NCBI RefSeq assembly: GCF_033439725.1
Contig: NW_026944384.1
Coordinates: forward strand, 6,200,001-6,264,000
Source: Neurospora tetraspora
Taxonomy: Eukaryota; Ascomycota; Sordariomycetes; Sordariales; Sordariaceae
Direction: 5' to 3'
Length of the DNA: 64,000 nucleotides
Position numbers and translations under genes: made by a program. The stretch's first letter is position 1, and each line of letters begins with the position of its first letter. The notes under the pieces were generated by a model. It was not told where the DNA came from, searched no databases, and saw only the letters and a list, made by a program, of their open reading frames with translations. Shown here one piece after another: positions 24,071 through 35,403 of the stretch.

Positions 24071-25179
24071 ATGGGCCAAACAGATCTCGAGGTTCTGATC
24101 GACATGGGCTTCGAGCGCGCGCGCGCCGAGCTCGCCGTCAAGAAGTCTGGTGGTTGTCAGTCCTCCCGAATGCCTACCCCTGCGATGCGAACATGATTTT
24201 AACAACTAGCAGTGCAGGGAGCCCTCAACTGGCTTGAGGAGAACCAGGACAAGTCCTTGGAGGAGCTGCAAGCCGGTGCTGCCTCTACCGCCAAGGCCGA
24301 CGACGAGGAAGAGGATGACGGCTCCCCCATTCCCGAGGGCGCCAAGTCCCTTGTTTGCAACGATTGCGGCAAGAGGTTCAAGAACGGAGATCTTGCCGCC
24401 TTCCACGCTTCCAAGACGTCAGTCTCTTGCCCGTCCTGTTCCTGTTCATGGCACCAAGCTAACTCTACCACAGTCAGCACACAGACTTCTCCGAATCTAC
24501 CGAAGAGATCGCCCCTCTAACGGAGGAAGAGAAGAAGCAAAGGCTGGAGGAGCTCCGCCAAAAGCTCGCGGAGAAGAGGGAAAGGCTGGCCCTTGTTGAC
24601 AAGGAGGAGCAGAAGCGCAATGAGGTACGGTCAACCGTCCCCAGGTTCGCATTACAAACGTGCTAACAACATGTATAGCAAATCAAGCGCAAGGCTACCA
24701 AGGAAACACAAGACCTGAAGGAGGAACTCGCCCGCAAGGAACAGATCAAGGAAGCCGCCCGTAAGCGCCAGGAGAAGCTCGACGACCTCGAGGCTAAGAA
24801 ACGCATCAAGGCCAAGATCGAGGCCGACAAGGCCGAAAGGAAGCGCAAGGAGGAGGAAGCGAAGGCGCTTCGTGAGGGTAGAGCTCCGGCCGCCCCTTCA
24901 CCTGCCCCTGCTGCCGCTGCGCCGGCTGCTTCGAAGCCCGCTGCCTCCCACAACGAGGCTCGTCTGAGGCTGCAAACTGCAAAGGGAAATGTGATGAAGA
25001 CGTTGGCTGCGGATGCCACGCTGTTTGAGCTTGCTCAGCAGTTGGAGGCGGAGAACGGAGTCCCGGTTGCGAGCTTCTCGACGACGTTCCCCAGGAAGAC
25101 GTGGCAGGCTGGAGTAGACTTTGGTCAGACGCTGAAGGAGGCTGGGTTGGTTCCCAGTGCAGTGCTCATCGTCTCTTAG
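24071..25179 (+). CDS. UBA-zinc finger-UBX domain protein (UBXN1/SAKS1-like)
   Basis: Four exons, 24071-24155, 24213-24417, 24474-24624 and 24679-25179, total 942 nt, 313 residues. Residues 1-45 form a UBA domain (LEVLIDMGFERARAELAV, then GALNWL), which binds ubiquitin. Residues 77-99 hold a C2H2-like finger: Cys77-x2-Cys80-x12-His93-x5-His99. A long highly charged coiled coil follows, rich in K, E and R (about 105-215). A Pro/Ala linker then leads to a C-terminal UBX domain (about 232-313) with the beta-grasp pattern RLRLQTAKG...FSTTFPRKTW...LVPSAVLIVS. UBX domains dock on Cdc48/p97, so the protein is expected to link ubiquitylated clients to Cdc48 in cytosol or nucleus. The order UBA, coil, UBX is that of animal UBXN1. 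Introns are short and orthodox, and the model is in phase throughout. Confidence 0.92.
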
Positions 25180-25672
25180 AGTGAACGGAGGGTACTTTGT
25201 CCTTGGACGTAACCTCGGGTCGATAGAATGGTCTTGGTATGAACTCAAGCGGAGTTGAAACGACAGATCTGAAGAAAAGACGGATACGTCTAGAAGCGTT
25301 GCTGGTTGCCGATGATACTTGACGATTAATGAAAAAAAAAAAGAGACAAAGTGCAAAAATCAACATTGTTCTGTGTAATTGTTGATCGAACTGTGACATC
25401 TACAAATGTCGTAGGTACCTTTACGGCCACCATTAAACCCACGCTACGCTAGACCCACCATCTCCGATTTACCCCATACTCCTCCGCGGCAGTTCAACTG
25501 GCAGCCAAAGTAAACAAAAGCCAATCCCTTCGACCTTCATTAGAAGTAACATTTGGCTCGGATATAATCCGATAGTAACCCCTCCTCTTTCGCACCGCAT
25601 CTCTTGACCCGAACGTACCCGTCCAGATTCCAGTGTACATCTTCACAAGTCAGACCACAAACCCATCGCACC
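25180..25672. other. Intergenic, UBX gene to YciI-like gene
   Basis: 493 bp between two genes on the same strand. It contains the UBX 3' UTR, an A-rich run at 25330-25342 and the promoter of the next gene. The leader shows pyrimidine-rich stretches just before the CGCACCATGG start context at 25673. No other gene is seen. Confidence 0.5.
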
Positions 25673-26922
25673 ATGGCTTCCCGATCTCGCACCCTCCAAC
25701 TCGGACAAGCTCTCCACAGCAGCTTAAACAGCCGCTTTTGCCGACCCTTCTTCTCCTCCTCCACTCTGACATTCTTCAACCCTACAACTACCATCACGAA
25801 CAACCCCGCACCCCGCATCCTCTCCAACAACTTCTTCAACCAAAGAAGAATCAGAACAATGGCTACCGCTGCTGCTGCTGGAAAGAAGATTGAGTGGCTC
25901 GTCGTCGTGCCGGACTTTGAGGGTGTCGGGGAGAAGAGGTTGGAGGTTCGCCCGTGAGTTGCACCACTCTTCATCATTCAGGTAAAAGGTGAAAAGTACA
26001 TAGAGCTAACCATTTGAATGAATAGTGACCACTTTGCTGGTCTCGGCAAGAATATCGAGAATGGGGTTCTTCAGATGGGCGGTAGGTTTTCTTGTGTTTG
26101 ACTCTTCAGTTCTACCTCAGTTCCCTTATACTTCTCGGCTTCACTTTCACCTCAGCTTCACTTTCACCACACGTCACGTCACCCCTCTAAACAAACCCGC
26201 ATCACCCTACCAGCCAGCTCTCCAGACTCTCTCTCTCTCACCTCACATAACATAACATCATGACAATCAGCTAGCAACGAACTGAATCGTGCCAAACATA
26301 TCCCACCCAAAGCCGCCCCAAGTCCTGCTGCACCCGTCACCTAACCCATTGCCCATCCCCCATCCCACACCATCCGTAGTTCCGCTCTACAAGTACAAGT
26401 CTATTGAAACAAACAAACAAAACATAAACTAACTAACAAACACCATTCTTCAAACAGGTGCCGTCCTCTCCGAACCTCCCACCTCCGACGACCCCAAGAC
26501 CTTCAAGTTCGCCGGCTCCACCATCGTCCTGCTCGCCGAGAGCCGGGAGGAGGTGATCCAGATTCTCAAGGAGGATGTTTATGCCCAGAAGGGTGTTTGG
26601 GATGTTGATAACGTATGTCTACCTAGTCTTTCTCTCTCTCTTTCTCTCTTCCCGCCCCTTACTCCCCTTCCTGCTTCCTTCTGAACATTGTACTTCACTT
26701 CACTTCACTTCACTTCACTTCCTACGTTAGATCATTCCTGCGTTACACTTGAGGATGGAAACGGTGGAAGTACTACATACGAGCGAGGGATGAACGAACG
26801 AATGGATGGATGATATACTAACAGAGATATGATTTTTTGGAAAACAGGCTCAGATGTGGCCCTTCAAGTGCGCCTTCCGCTTCCCTGTTCCCGGTCAGCA
26901 GTTCCAGCAGAAGCAGCAGTAG
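25673..26922 (+). CDS. YciI-like (YCII domain) protein with presumptive mitochondrial presequence
   Basis: Exons 25673-25953, 26026-26081, 26458-26612 and 26848-26922 give 567 nt, 188 residues. Introns are 72, 376 and 235 nt, two of them long for this genome. Residues 67-175 match the YciI fold: W-L-V-V-V-P-D-F near the start, the conserved R-P-D-H-F in the middle, GAVLSEP, and a closing W-P-F-K-C-A-F-R-F. YciI proteins are small ferredoxin-like-fold proteins, some with hydrolase or lyase-like activity, and the substrate here is unknown. The first 62 residues contain about eight Arg and no acidic residue, typical of a mitochondrial targeting sequence. A second in-frame ATG at 25859 (Met63, ACAATGGCT) begins just before the domain and could give a cytosolic form. 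The start at 25673 has the strong context CACCATGG. Confidence 0.88.
26692..26722 (+). repeat. (ACTTC)n microsatellite in intron 3
   Basis: Six perfect copies of ACTTC lie in the third intron of the YciI-like gene, which may explain its unusual length. Confidence 0.85.
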
Positions 26923-26925
26923 ATG

Positions 26926-26956
<31 letters not shown>

Positions 26957-28114
26957 GGTTGGAGTTGGAGTTAAGTAGGTAGAGATCATCAGCAAAACAA
27001 ACAAGATTACATTACATGCCAATGAATGAATGTTCCTTGGTATCATCAGCATCTATCTGTCTTCAAGTGGCCAACGAAGTGCTACTCGGAAATCACATTT
27101 CGAAGTTCGAACGAGGTGAGTTGCACCCATCGCGCCGAGTATGCAAACAAACAAACCCTTCTTCTACCCCCCAAAACAACCCCAAAACAAAAGAGAGAAA
27201 CCTAAAGCCCTCATTTCCATCATTGTAAACAATTCCCCAACTCATTAAAAAAGACAAAAAGCTAAGTCGCCCAGGTAGGTTTGTAGAACGAACGACAATA
27301 CCCCAGCTGCAGACCTACGAAAACCGCCGCGCTAAGTTTTCATCAACGGTAACCACTGCGCCATGAGACCACAGGGCTCCCCGTTGTGGTAGAGGGACTA
27401 GGTAACGGACCTTATATGCCCGCTGGTGCAGCCTGGGCCACGTCCAGTCTAGGAAGGCGCGGAGCGGGAGGCGAGTGTCATGTCATCCGATGTCTGCCAT
27501 TGGGAACTAAGGTTGTGCCGGCTGGGCGACGGCGGCAGGAGCAATGACAGGAGCGGTGGCAGGAACCATGACAGAAATCGTGACAGAAAAAACGAAGCGT
27601 TTGCGATGGGGGAGCGGGAGCATCGACTGGAAGTAGAGGTATATAAGCTCGGCACTATAGAGCCAAAAGCTGTGAGAAGCACTCGGTCGACTCGCCGACA
27701 AGACACTTAACATACAGAAGCCATGGGCCGTAGCCGTATTAGGTAACCCTTCATGCCAGTTCAATGCTCCTAAACAGATTGACTCCCTTTATCGAAGACA
27801 CTCTGCTCCAGCACTTCAGTCCCCTGTGTGTGCCCCGTCCACTCTAACAATGAGAAGATATGCTTGAACATCAACCAATGCCACGGGAAACACCGGACTG
27901 GCCAGCCCGCCCCCCTGAATGAAAGCAACTCAAATAATGATATAGTGAACCCCATCGATTCAATATTCCCTGATGCATAAGTAAAAGCAAACTCCGCTAG
28001 ATAGAAGGAAAAGAACCACAACCACTATCAGTAGCACTGCTACTGCCACCGCCGAATACCAAATGCCGTAAAGCCCCCCAAGTCTATATCAATGTAAATC
28101 TCGCCCCAGGTTGA
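26923..28114. other. Intergenic between convergent genes, with (GGCT)n
   Basis: 1.19 kb between the 3' ends of the YciI-like and DUF2408-type genes. A (GGCT)n run at 26927-26956 starts five bases after the stop codon. C/A-rich DNA follows at 27160-27210. On the minus strand a perfect tRNA A-box pattern occurs at about 27362 without a matching tRNA fold. Open stretches at 27449-27770 on both strands overlap and are not convincing. Confidence 0.5.
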
Positions 28115-29699
28115 TTACGACGAGCTGTCCTTCTCCCCTCCCTCCATCTCTTCAGCCATCACCTTCAACTCGTAGCTAAGATCGTAGCACTCAGCCAGCA
28201 AGGCGCTAACGCTCCCTTGGCCCTCGGGTATATCGCCGCCGACCATGAACTTGCCATCGACGCGCATGTTGTCGATGGAGTTAAGCTGTAACCCAACGTT
28301 ACTCACTGCCCAGTGTCCATCGCACAATTGGGGGGGAAACAATGACAAACATACCTTCATGCTATAAGGATACAGCTCCCTAACCGAGCTGACACCACCG
28401 GAGTCCTTCACTTCGATCAAGCACCGCTTCAGCGTCTGCAGCTGGTTATAGATGGGCAGCAGGGCTTCCGACACCGGCTCCGACGAGATCATCAGGTAGT
28501 AAATGTAGCCATAGCTCCTCCTGATGAGGTACAGCAGCGTGCGCTGGACGTACAGCTCGGCGGGCTTTCCTTCGTCGTCCAGCCAGTTGCCATCGACTCG
28601 GCTCTCATCGATCTGGTCGAGCTTGCGCTGGAAGTCGTACAGGTCCGTCTCGCGCAAAGACCAGGCCTGGGTGATGGAGAGCTTCTCGAGCTCGTTGCGG
28701 ATGCTGACGAGCTGCTCGTGCCTGGACTTGAAGGCTTCGGGGATAACTCCTTTCCTGGGTGGGGGTTAATGACTGGCTGGCAGAATGGTATGGGCTAGTT
28801 GTCCGTACCTCTCGAGAACGATCTCCGACCACTTAAGGCAGACATCCACCAAGTGCGACACCCTCTCGCTACCGCGAAGAACCTCACCGTCTGGCCCAAC
28901 AAAGTTGCCATCCACCCTCGACTCGTCAATCTCCTTGACCTGCGCTTGTAGCCTCTGGACCTCCGATGTCGAGAACTGTGTAACCTGTTAGCTTACCCCT
29001 CATCCTCATTCTCGTATCCGTTCGCCCTTGTGCGTCCTTACCTTCGCCTTGGTGTTCGCAAGTGACATGGACCGTAGTATGGAAATCAGCCTCTCATGCA
29101 TGCTCTGTAGCGGATCCTGCAGCTCGTCCACCCTCTTCTTCAGGTTGGCCAGCGAGCTGTGGCAGAGCTCCAGCCGGTTGGCCAGAAGCTCAACAATGTA
29201 GGGCGAGTGGGAGGGGTTCGTGGCCGTCATGACCTTGTCGAGCTGCGAGAGGGTGTGGGCCATGCTGTTCAGGTCCTTGGCTGAGTAGAGGTCGGCCTCG
29301 GTCAGGTGGTCGAGTAATCGCTTGATGGTCGAGGTCAATGCGTAGGCCGCGGGGGCTTCTTGTGTGCGGCCGATCGTCATAAAGAAGAGGGAGAGGAGCT
29401 GCAGGCAGCTTTCGAGGACTCTGTCGACTGTTGGATTGTGTTAGATCTCTTTGTTCAATGGGCAGCTTTTTGGAAATGCGCATACCTCTGGTCTCGGTCA
29501 CCTTCTCCCCTTTCCTGATCTCGTTGAGCTCCTTGACCTGCTCGACAACCTCATCATAGTGTACTATTACATCTTGAGTGCGGATGTATTTTGTTCGGTC
29601 TCTCTTGAGAAGCAGCAGCTGGTCGCGGATGGCTGAGAGCTTGTCGAGAATAGCTTGTTCCCGCTCATCTTTCGGCATGGGCATTGCCGGAGTCTCCAT
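28115..29699 (-). CDS. DUF2408-type fungal protein with three repeats
   Basis: Five minus-strand exons, 29486-29699, 29042-29427, 28809-28975, 28355-28754 and 28115-28285, total 1338 nt, 445 residues. The sequence is almost entirely helical and acidic. Three copies of the element I-D-x-x-R-V-D-G-N/K-F/W occur at about residues 216, 304 and 393, so the C-terminal half is a triplicate of about 88 residues. This arrangement agrees with the fungal family DUF2408, which has no established function. Residues 1-70 hold a heptad-like helix (AILDKLSAIRDQLLLLKRDR). No signal peptide, membrane segment or catalytic motif is visible. The last intron (28286-28354, 69 nt) has no stop in frame, so its retention would insert 23 residues. 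The promoter is shared with P1 in a 1.1-kb divergent region. Confidence 0.85.
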
Positions 29700-30809
29700 T
29701 GTCGCAATGTGTGTGTGTGTTGTGTTTATGGGTAAAAGTCGGTGAAGACGGTTGCGATGTCAGAGGTGGCTCGTTTTCGTTGACTTGGATGCCGTTCGAG
29801 GGTCGATGTTGGTTGATCGGCAGACCCGGGATTAAAGGATTGTTGTGAAGAGAAAGACGCAGCCAAGCAATTGGGAAAGGCTGGTGTTGCTGGAGCAAGG
29901 GAATGTTCGAAACGGCGGTTCCTTGTTCAAGTTGCTTTCTTTGATCTGAGGGGTAATGCGCCTCAACAATGGCAGACAGAGTGCGGGTTGGAAGTTGTCG
30001 TCCGGTTGATGGCGTCTGTTTCCCCTTTCCAAGCAGTTGTCAAAGGGGCCCCGGGATGATTCCAAAAACTTGAGACAAGTGCAAATAGTGTAGTTTGTTG
30101 ACGAACGCTGCCTCCTGATTCGCGCGCTCTTTCCCTTGTTGATCTCTTCTGGTTTTTGCGGAATTGCTGGAGTGCTGGTTGCCAGAAATGCAGATGGATG
30201 CTTCTCCTACAGCACCGGGCATGTCGGCAGGCACTCCGCTACGGCAGGAGAAGGCCTATGGCGCCCCGAATCCACAGCGGCGACGTCAGTGGCCCGGGTG
30301 CATGAATGGTGGCGGGGCGAAGGAGCTCCATGGTGGGGCTCTTGGAGCAGCACTCCCGACAAGGGTCGAGGCCTGGCGGGAAGCTTGTCGACCACTCGTC
30401 TTGGCAAGGCTGGGCGCCAAATGCTTCCCCAAATTCCAGGCCATGGTCAACTGGGGAACATCAGTCGTCCCGATCCGGTACAAGTGCGACGGCAAGGCCA
30501 GCACGTGCAGTGCAAAACCAACCTTCGGGTTCGGGTTGCGAACCGCTTGTTTGGACATCGTGGGGCTGTCTGTCTTGCAGTCTCCAAGCGTGCACAGACC
30601 AGGCAGAGAGCCCAAAAAGTCTTGGCGTTCAAGACGCTGCCAGTCGCTTGCCAGCTGCCCAGCTTTGTAGGGTCCGAGGGCATTTTTTGAATTGCCCACA
30701 ACTAATTAAATTTCCCTCTCCGCGAATATCTAGCTTGGACATCATCCCACGATCGAACAGCCCTCCCGAGACTCAGCATCTTTGCGCCTCGACAATCAAC
30801 ACCATCAAA
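29700..30809. promoter_or_regulatory. Divergent region between DUF2408-type gene and P1
   Basis: 1.1 kb between opposite start codons. A (GT)n run lies at 29708-29720 in the leader of the left gene. Open stretches of up to 184 codons at 30136-30700 exist in several frames of both strands at once, the mark of GC-balanced noncoding DNA and not of a gene. The last 100 bp before the P1 ATG are C/T-rich, as is usual for fungal ribosomal protein leaders. Confidence 0.5.
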
Positions 30810-31574
30810 ATGTCTACTGCTGAGCTGGCTACCTCCTACGCGGCGCTCATCCTCGCCGATGACGGCGTTGAGATCACTGTGAGTTTGCGACCAATGCACA
30901 CGATGTTTTGGAGTTTGGGTGGATTTTGGGATTGGGGCACTTTCAGGACGCGTCCCCGCGCGCTATGTACACACCGTTATTACTCGACATGCGCTCAACG
31001 ACCGGGACAAATGACGAAATATGGGAGGAGGGGCAAATGGAGTGGAGGAACAATCATGATATGAACAAGCATGGGGAGGAACAACGTTGACTGACCAAAC
31101 CCGTTTTCGCATGATATAGGCCGACAAGATCCAGACCCTCATCAAGGCTGCCAAGATCGAGGATGTCGAGCCTATCTGGGCTTCCCTCTTCGCCAAGGTA
31201 CGATGACACCACCGACGACGACAACGGACCCAATTCCGAGAGGAGGAACGATATCTTGGGAAATGCGAAGAACACGATAAACTGACTGGAGTCTCTTTTG
31301 CGACAATAGGCTCTTGAGGGCAAGGACGTGAAGGACCTCCTTTCCAACGTCGGCTCCGGTGGTGCCGCCGCTGCCCCCGTTGCCGGTGGCGCTGCTGCCG
31401 CTGGTGGTGCCGCCGCTGAGGAGAAGGCTGAGGAGAAGGTTGAGGGTATGTGGAATCATCTACTCCCAAGCCCTTTCCCGGGGCCGTTGCTGCTGCCAGA
31501 TACTGACCTGCGTTGTGCACATTACAGAGAAGGAGGAGTCCGACGAGGATATGGGCTTCGGTCTCTTCGACTAA
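30810..31574 (+). CDS. rpp1: 60S acidic ribosomal stalk protein P1
   Basis: Exons 30810-30878, 31120-31197, 31310-31445 and 31528-31574, total 330 nt, 109 residues. The N-terminus [19 protein letters not shown] and the segment [14 protein letters not shown] are characteristic of P1, not P2. An Ala/Gly/Pro-rich hinge (about 65-88) leads to an acidic tail ending [13 protein letters not shown], the conserved peptide that contacts elongation factors and carries the CK2-type serine. P1 forms dimers with P2 on uL10 and makes up the lateral stalk that recruits eEF1A and eEF2 in the cytosol. Three introns of 241, 112 and 82 nt split this very short gene, and the last leaves only 47 coding bases in exon 4. 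Length is normal for the family. Confidence 0.97.
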
Positions 31575-33046
31575 ACGAAGAAAGGGGGCTTTCTTCTGGT
31601 TTGGTCATGACCTCTCGTTTCCAATTTGTTCTTCCAAAGCTTGCATGGGTCTGCGACGGTTTCTCGCACATACGACTACGGTTATGGGAGGCTTATGATA
31701 TCAGGGGTCCGGTTCATCGGCGTAGCTTTACATGGACAATGAAGATGCGCTTTTGAGCAAAAGAAGTAAACACACTTGGAAGCTTGCTCTCCATTTGTTG
31801 AAGCGACGGATTTCCACCGCAGCAGACATCCGACTACGATCCGACAGCACACCCGGATGTTGATCATCGAGCACAAACGCTCCCCCAGCTGTTTGATACC
31901 CGGACCTGAGGTTCATGTTTACTGTTTTGGAAGACGAGTCGGTCGAACTCAAGAGAAGGCAGATAGGGCAAACTATCTGTTGCTGATTCCAACTTACGCT
32001 GTGTTTACGATTCGTGTTTGTTTACTTTGCGATGACTTACGACGTCATCTCAACCGCGTTCGTACGACTGGCCTTTGAGACCCGGACATCACCCCGACTT
32101 CTCAACACAACCTCCGTTTGCGACGCGCTCAAGTTCGCGTTCACTTTGATTTCGCACAGCCTTGTGTGCACCTTGCTGGCCATGACTCCATTCCCAGGTG
32201 AATCCCCAGATGCGCCATCCCAGACGTAGATCTTATCGATTGTTATCAGTGTACCTGGCGATAAGATAAGCGGACTGAGGCTACCCACACTACAGACTCC
32301 AGGAATAACCAGAGTCACTCATCACTACATCCTCTGTCGCCCTGCTTCACGAGAGATTCGAAACATAACTCTTTCAAAGCCTACCTGAAGTACTCTCCGC
32401 CAATCTCAGATGTGGGTTTAAGTGTTTGATAAGATAAGGGAAGTTCACCAACCGGGCTCGACCACAACTTTAGTCATCTCGTCTCTCAAGACACTCGGCC
32501 ACCCGACTGGCTTAACGAAAGCATATTCTGAAACAACTCGCCGTGGACATCCATTCTACTTTGGCAATGCTGTTTATGCATACGTAGGTATAGAGAAACG
32601 AGCCCGATTGCTCAGGAAATAATGACTGGAAAGAAGTCAATGACGTCGACCATCTATCTAGTCACCGTCAAGAGAACCATCAAGGAAACCGTTCATGATC
32701 CATCCACGCTTACCCGACCCTACACAGTATTCTAGATCGTACACAACTTCCCCGCCTCTTCTTCGACATCTCCCCATCCTTAAGCCTCCTCCTCTATTTT
32801 CCTCTTCTTTCTTTCCCTGTACTCGGTGTTATACATCAGCCATACTGCCAAAAAATCTTTTCACCACACTCGTCTCTACCTCCAGTCCAGTCCAGTCCAG
32901 TCCAGCCCTCTTTGCACAATAAAATACACACCGAACGGACTAAATCCTATCCCACCGACCCTAGCCTACTTGCACAAGTACTCAAACCCTCTCCCCATCG
33001 TTTCCCTCCCCACCTCTATCTACCCTTCCCCTTCCCCTTCCCCTTA
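31575..33046. other. Intergenic, P1 to small hypothetical gene
   Basis: 1.47 kb between convergent genes. No supportable gene. Open stretches of 60-100 codons on both strands are mutually overlapping. A (CCAGT)n run lies at 32881-32905 and pyrimidine-rich DNA at 32740-32830. The 3' UTR of P1 occupies the left end. Confidence 0.5.
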
Positions 33047-34161
33047 TCACGCACCCTTCGGCGTAATCCCAATCAACTTCCTCCAAAAAGCATTATACGC
33101 CTGCGTATTCTTCTTGCTAGCGCCCGGGCCCGGGCCCGGGTTCTTGCTAAGTCTCTTGGACTGTGACCTCTTCACACCCTTTTCCGTCTCCGTTCCCGTC
33201 CCCGCACCCGTCGACACTGCTTCTGGTGGCGCCGTTGAAGCATTGGCAGTGCCATTAGCATTAGCAGCCGGGACAGGGGCCGAAGGGGCCGAAGTGATCT
33301 CCATCGGCTGGGCAACAACAACAGATGGGAAGGGTTCCGTTTTGGGGGGCTCTGCGTTGAGGGGTTTCATGCTGAGTTTGGTGATGGGCACCACCATGTT
33401 GAGAGGCTCGGTGATGGTTGGGGGGATCTGTTGCCCGTTGTTAAAGGTTTGTTGGATAGTGACAGTGCCGGCTGGTATGATGTCTGAGTCTTGGTCTGAG
33501 CTTGGGCTTGAGGAGGAGTGGTTCTGGTTTTGGGAGTTGGAGTTGGAGTTTGAAGGGATAAGAGAAAGGATGAAGGAGGGGATGATGGGCATTGGGTTGT
33601 TCTTCTGGATGGGTTTGGCTTGGGGTGTTGGTATAGGCCTTGAGAGGGGCAGACCTAGATTGGCTGAGATCGAAGTGTATAGGGCTGTTCAGTAAGTAGT
33701 GAGAACTGAATCTCAGCGTTGATGTCGATGATTGCCGACGGACTTGGTCCAGCTCCTTACTAAAGAGTAGGATGAGGAGACAAGAGCAAAAAGACGCAAA
33801 TGGGAGAAAACCCAAAAGAGCGAGGAGGACCTAAGATAAATGGCAAAGACATACAAGGCCAAATGGAGGAGACTACCTACAAGCAAAAAGAAAGAAGAGA
33901 AAAAGAAAGTTAATCAACTCCAGCACATCCCGCAACAAAGCCACATTCCCTCATTCCCACCATCCTGTCGTCACTCTTTCACATTGCATGAGTTCGTCTA
34001 ATCCCTTGTCCAAGCCTCTAATCCCTTGCCCAAGCCATACTTCTTCCCGCTTCCCATGCGAGCTTCCATCATGATGCGAAACCCATGTGGCCATCCATGT
34101 CCCTGCTATTATACCCTGGGTATGTAAGAAAATGCGGATGAGCAAACATACCTTCACCCAT
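33047..34161 (-). CDS. Hypothetical basic/Ser-Pro-rich protein with a three-codon first exon
   Basis: The large exon 33047-33684 encodes residues ending SQSKRLSKNPGPGPGASKKN, then TQAYNAFWRKLIGITPKGA and stop. Its frame has a stop just upstream of a good acceptor (TTACTGAACAG at 33685-33695). The only phase-compatible start found is ATGGGTGAAG followed by a GTATGT donor at 34151, making a 10-base coding exon (34152-34161) and a 467-nt intron. The sum is 648 nt, 215 residues. The protein has an Asn/Ser-rich part (about 46-70), a Pro/Ala/Thr-rich middle and a basic C-terminus with a conserved-looking AFWRKLIG helix. No domain is recognised. A simpler alternative is a start at the ATG at 33590-33592 (181 residues). 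Confidence 0.55.
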
Positions 34162-35403
34162 AGTTAGTTTCGGTAACACAAAAGAAACATCCCTCCTCGT
34201 CTTTATTTTCATGCGCAGATTCCACATGCCGGCTGTACTCTGTTTGCGGATTCCTTTTTTTGCACTTCTGTATCAAACGCAAGTAAGTATTCTCGATATA
34301 TCCATGTCTTTTTCGGCTGGGCTTGAGAGGCCTTGCTGAATCCTCCTAAGCTTTTGTTGGGGGGAAGTTCGACAGCCTCTTTTGACTCGGAGGTAAGAAG
34401 TTATCACAGTGATACACGAGGAGGCAGCATTGAATCCGATAAATAGTGTAGAAAACGATTCAACTCATGCCTGTAATACCTCGACTCCATTTGTCTTTCG
34501 ACTCTCCGGCTCCGTGCTTTTACTTGCCTGCCTGGGTATCTCCATCCTTGCCCGGCTTCTCGCATCAATTCCAATTTGTTCGCGAAGACTCCCCGTCTCC
34601 AGTCCGAAATGAGAACTCTTCCATGTCGTGGTTGCTCCTTCCTTCCTCTTTGTGTTTGCCCCCTGTATTTTTGCCTTCTCTTCGTTCCTTCCATTCCACT
34701 GCCCCCCTGTCATTTTATTTTCCCCCTCTTATCCCTGTTTTGTTCTTTCCCTTTATTCCATTTAAGTTCCTCCTCTTTATCTTTGTAGTAAGTCCCCTGT
34801 TCCTTCCTTTCTAGAATAGTTCCCCTTGCCTGCCCGCCTGCCGTGTCTTCTTGCAATCCGGTCCCAATATGAAGTAGATACTAGTAGGATAAAGAAAAAG
34901 ACAGCGGAGTAAGAGCTCATGTTGGTTCGTTATGGTCATCACTTGCCCAAGTCACCGTACCTCGCCCACAAACAGACACTTCATCAACATCATCACCATC
35001 ATCACCAACACGCACATAAACGCTCAGAAACAAGATGAAGAGATAACATACATACATACAACCCGTACCACAGATGATGCCCCGATGCTATGCAACTTGA
35101 ACGACGCTCAGAGAGAAATATACAGGGATGAAGTGATGAACTGATGAAGTGACCATCACCTCATGGATTGAGGGAGAAAAGGTGATAGTGCCTGCTTGCT
35201 CCCCTCATAAAGATATTCCGACAAAGGAAAATGTGTAGTCTGCGTTGAGCAGCAGTGTAGTGTAGTGTATAGTGGGTATTGATTTTTGTTTATCAAGAAA
35301 CCAGTAGAAAGATTCGTATCGAGTTCGTCTCATGTCATGGTATTGCCCCTGTTCAGGGAAGGGGACTTAGTTCTCTATCATTGGTCCCTCCTCTTTCAGA
35401 AAC
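34162..35403. other. Intergenic, upstream of the small gene and downstream of vac7
   Basis: 1.24 kb. It holds the leader of the 215-residue gene and the 3' UTR of vac7. A strongly pyrimidine-rich stretch lies at 34620-34830 on the plus strand. CAT/CATC repeats occur at 34985-35010 and ACATAC repeats near 35045. No gene is supported. Confidence 0.5.

Noticed and set aside
30136-31064. Several open frames of 137-252 codons upstream of and through P1 exon 1
   Set aside because: They occur on both strands simultaneously, and the longest runs through the P1 start and its first intron in a wrong frame.
32826-33695. 289-codon plus-strand open stretch
   Set aside because: It is antisense to the 215-residue minus-strand gene, whose sequence has the better protein character and consistent splice phase.
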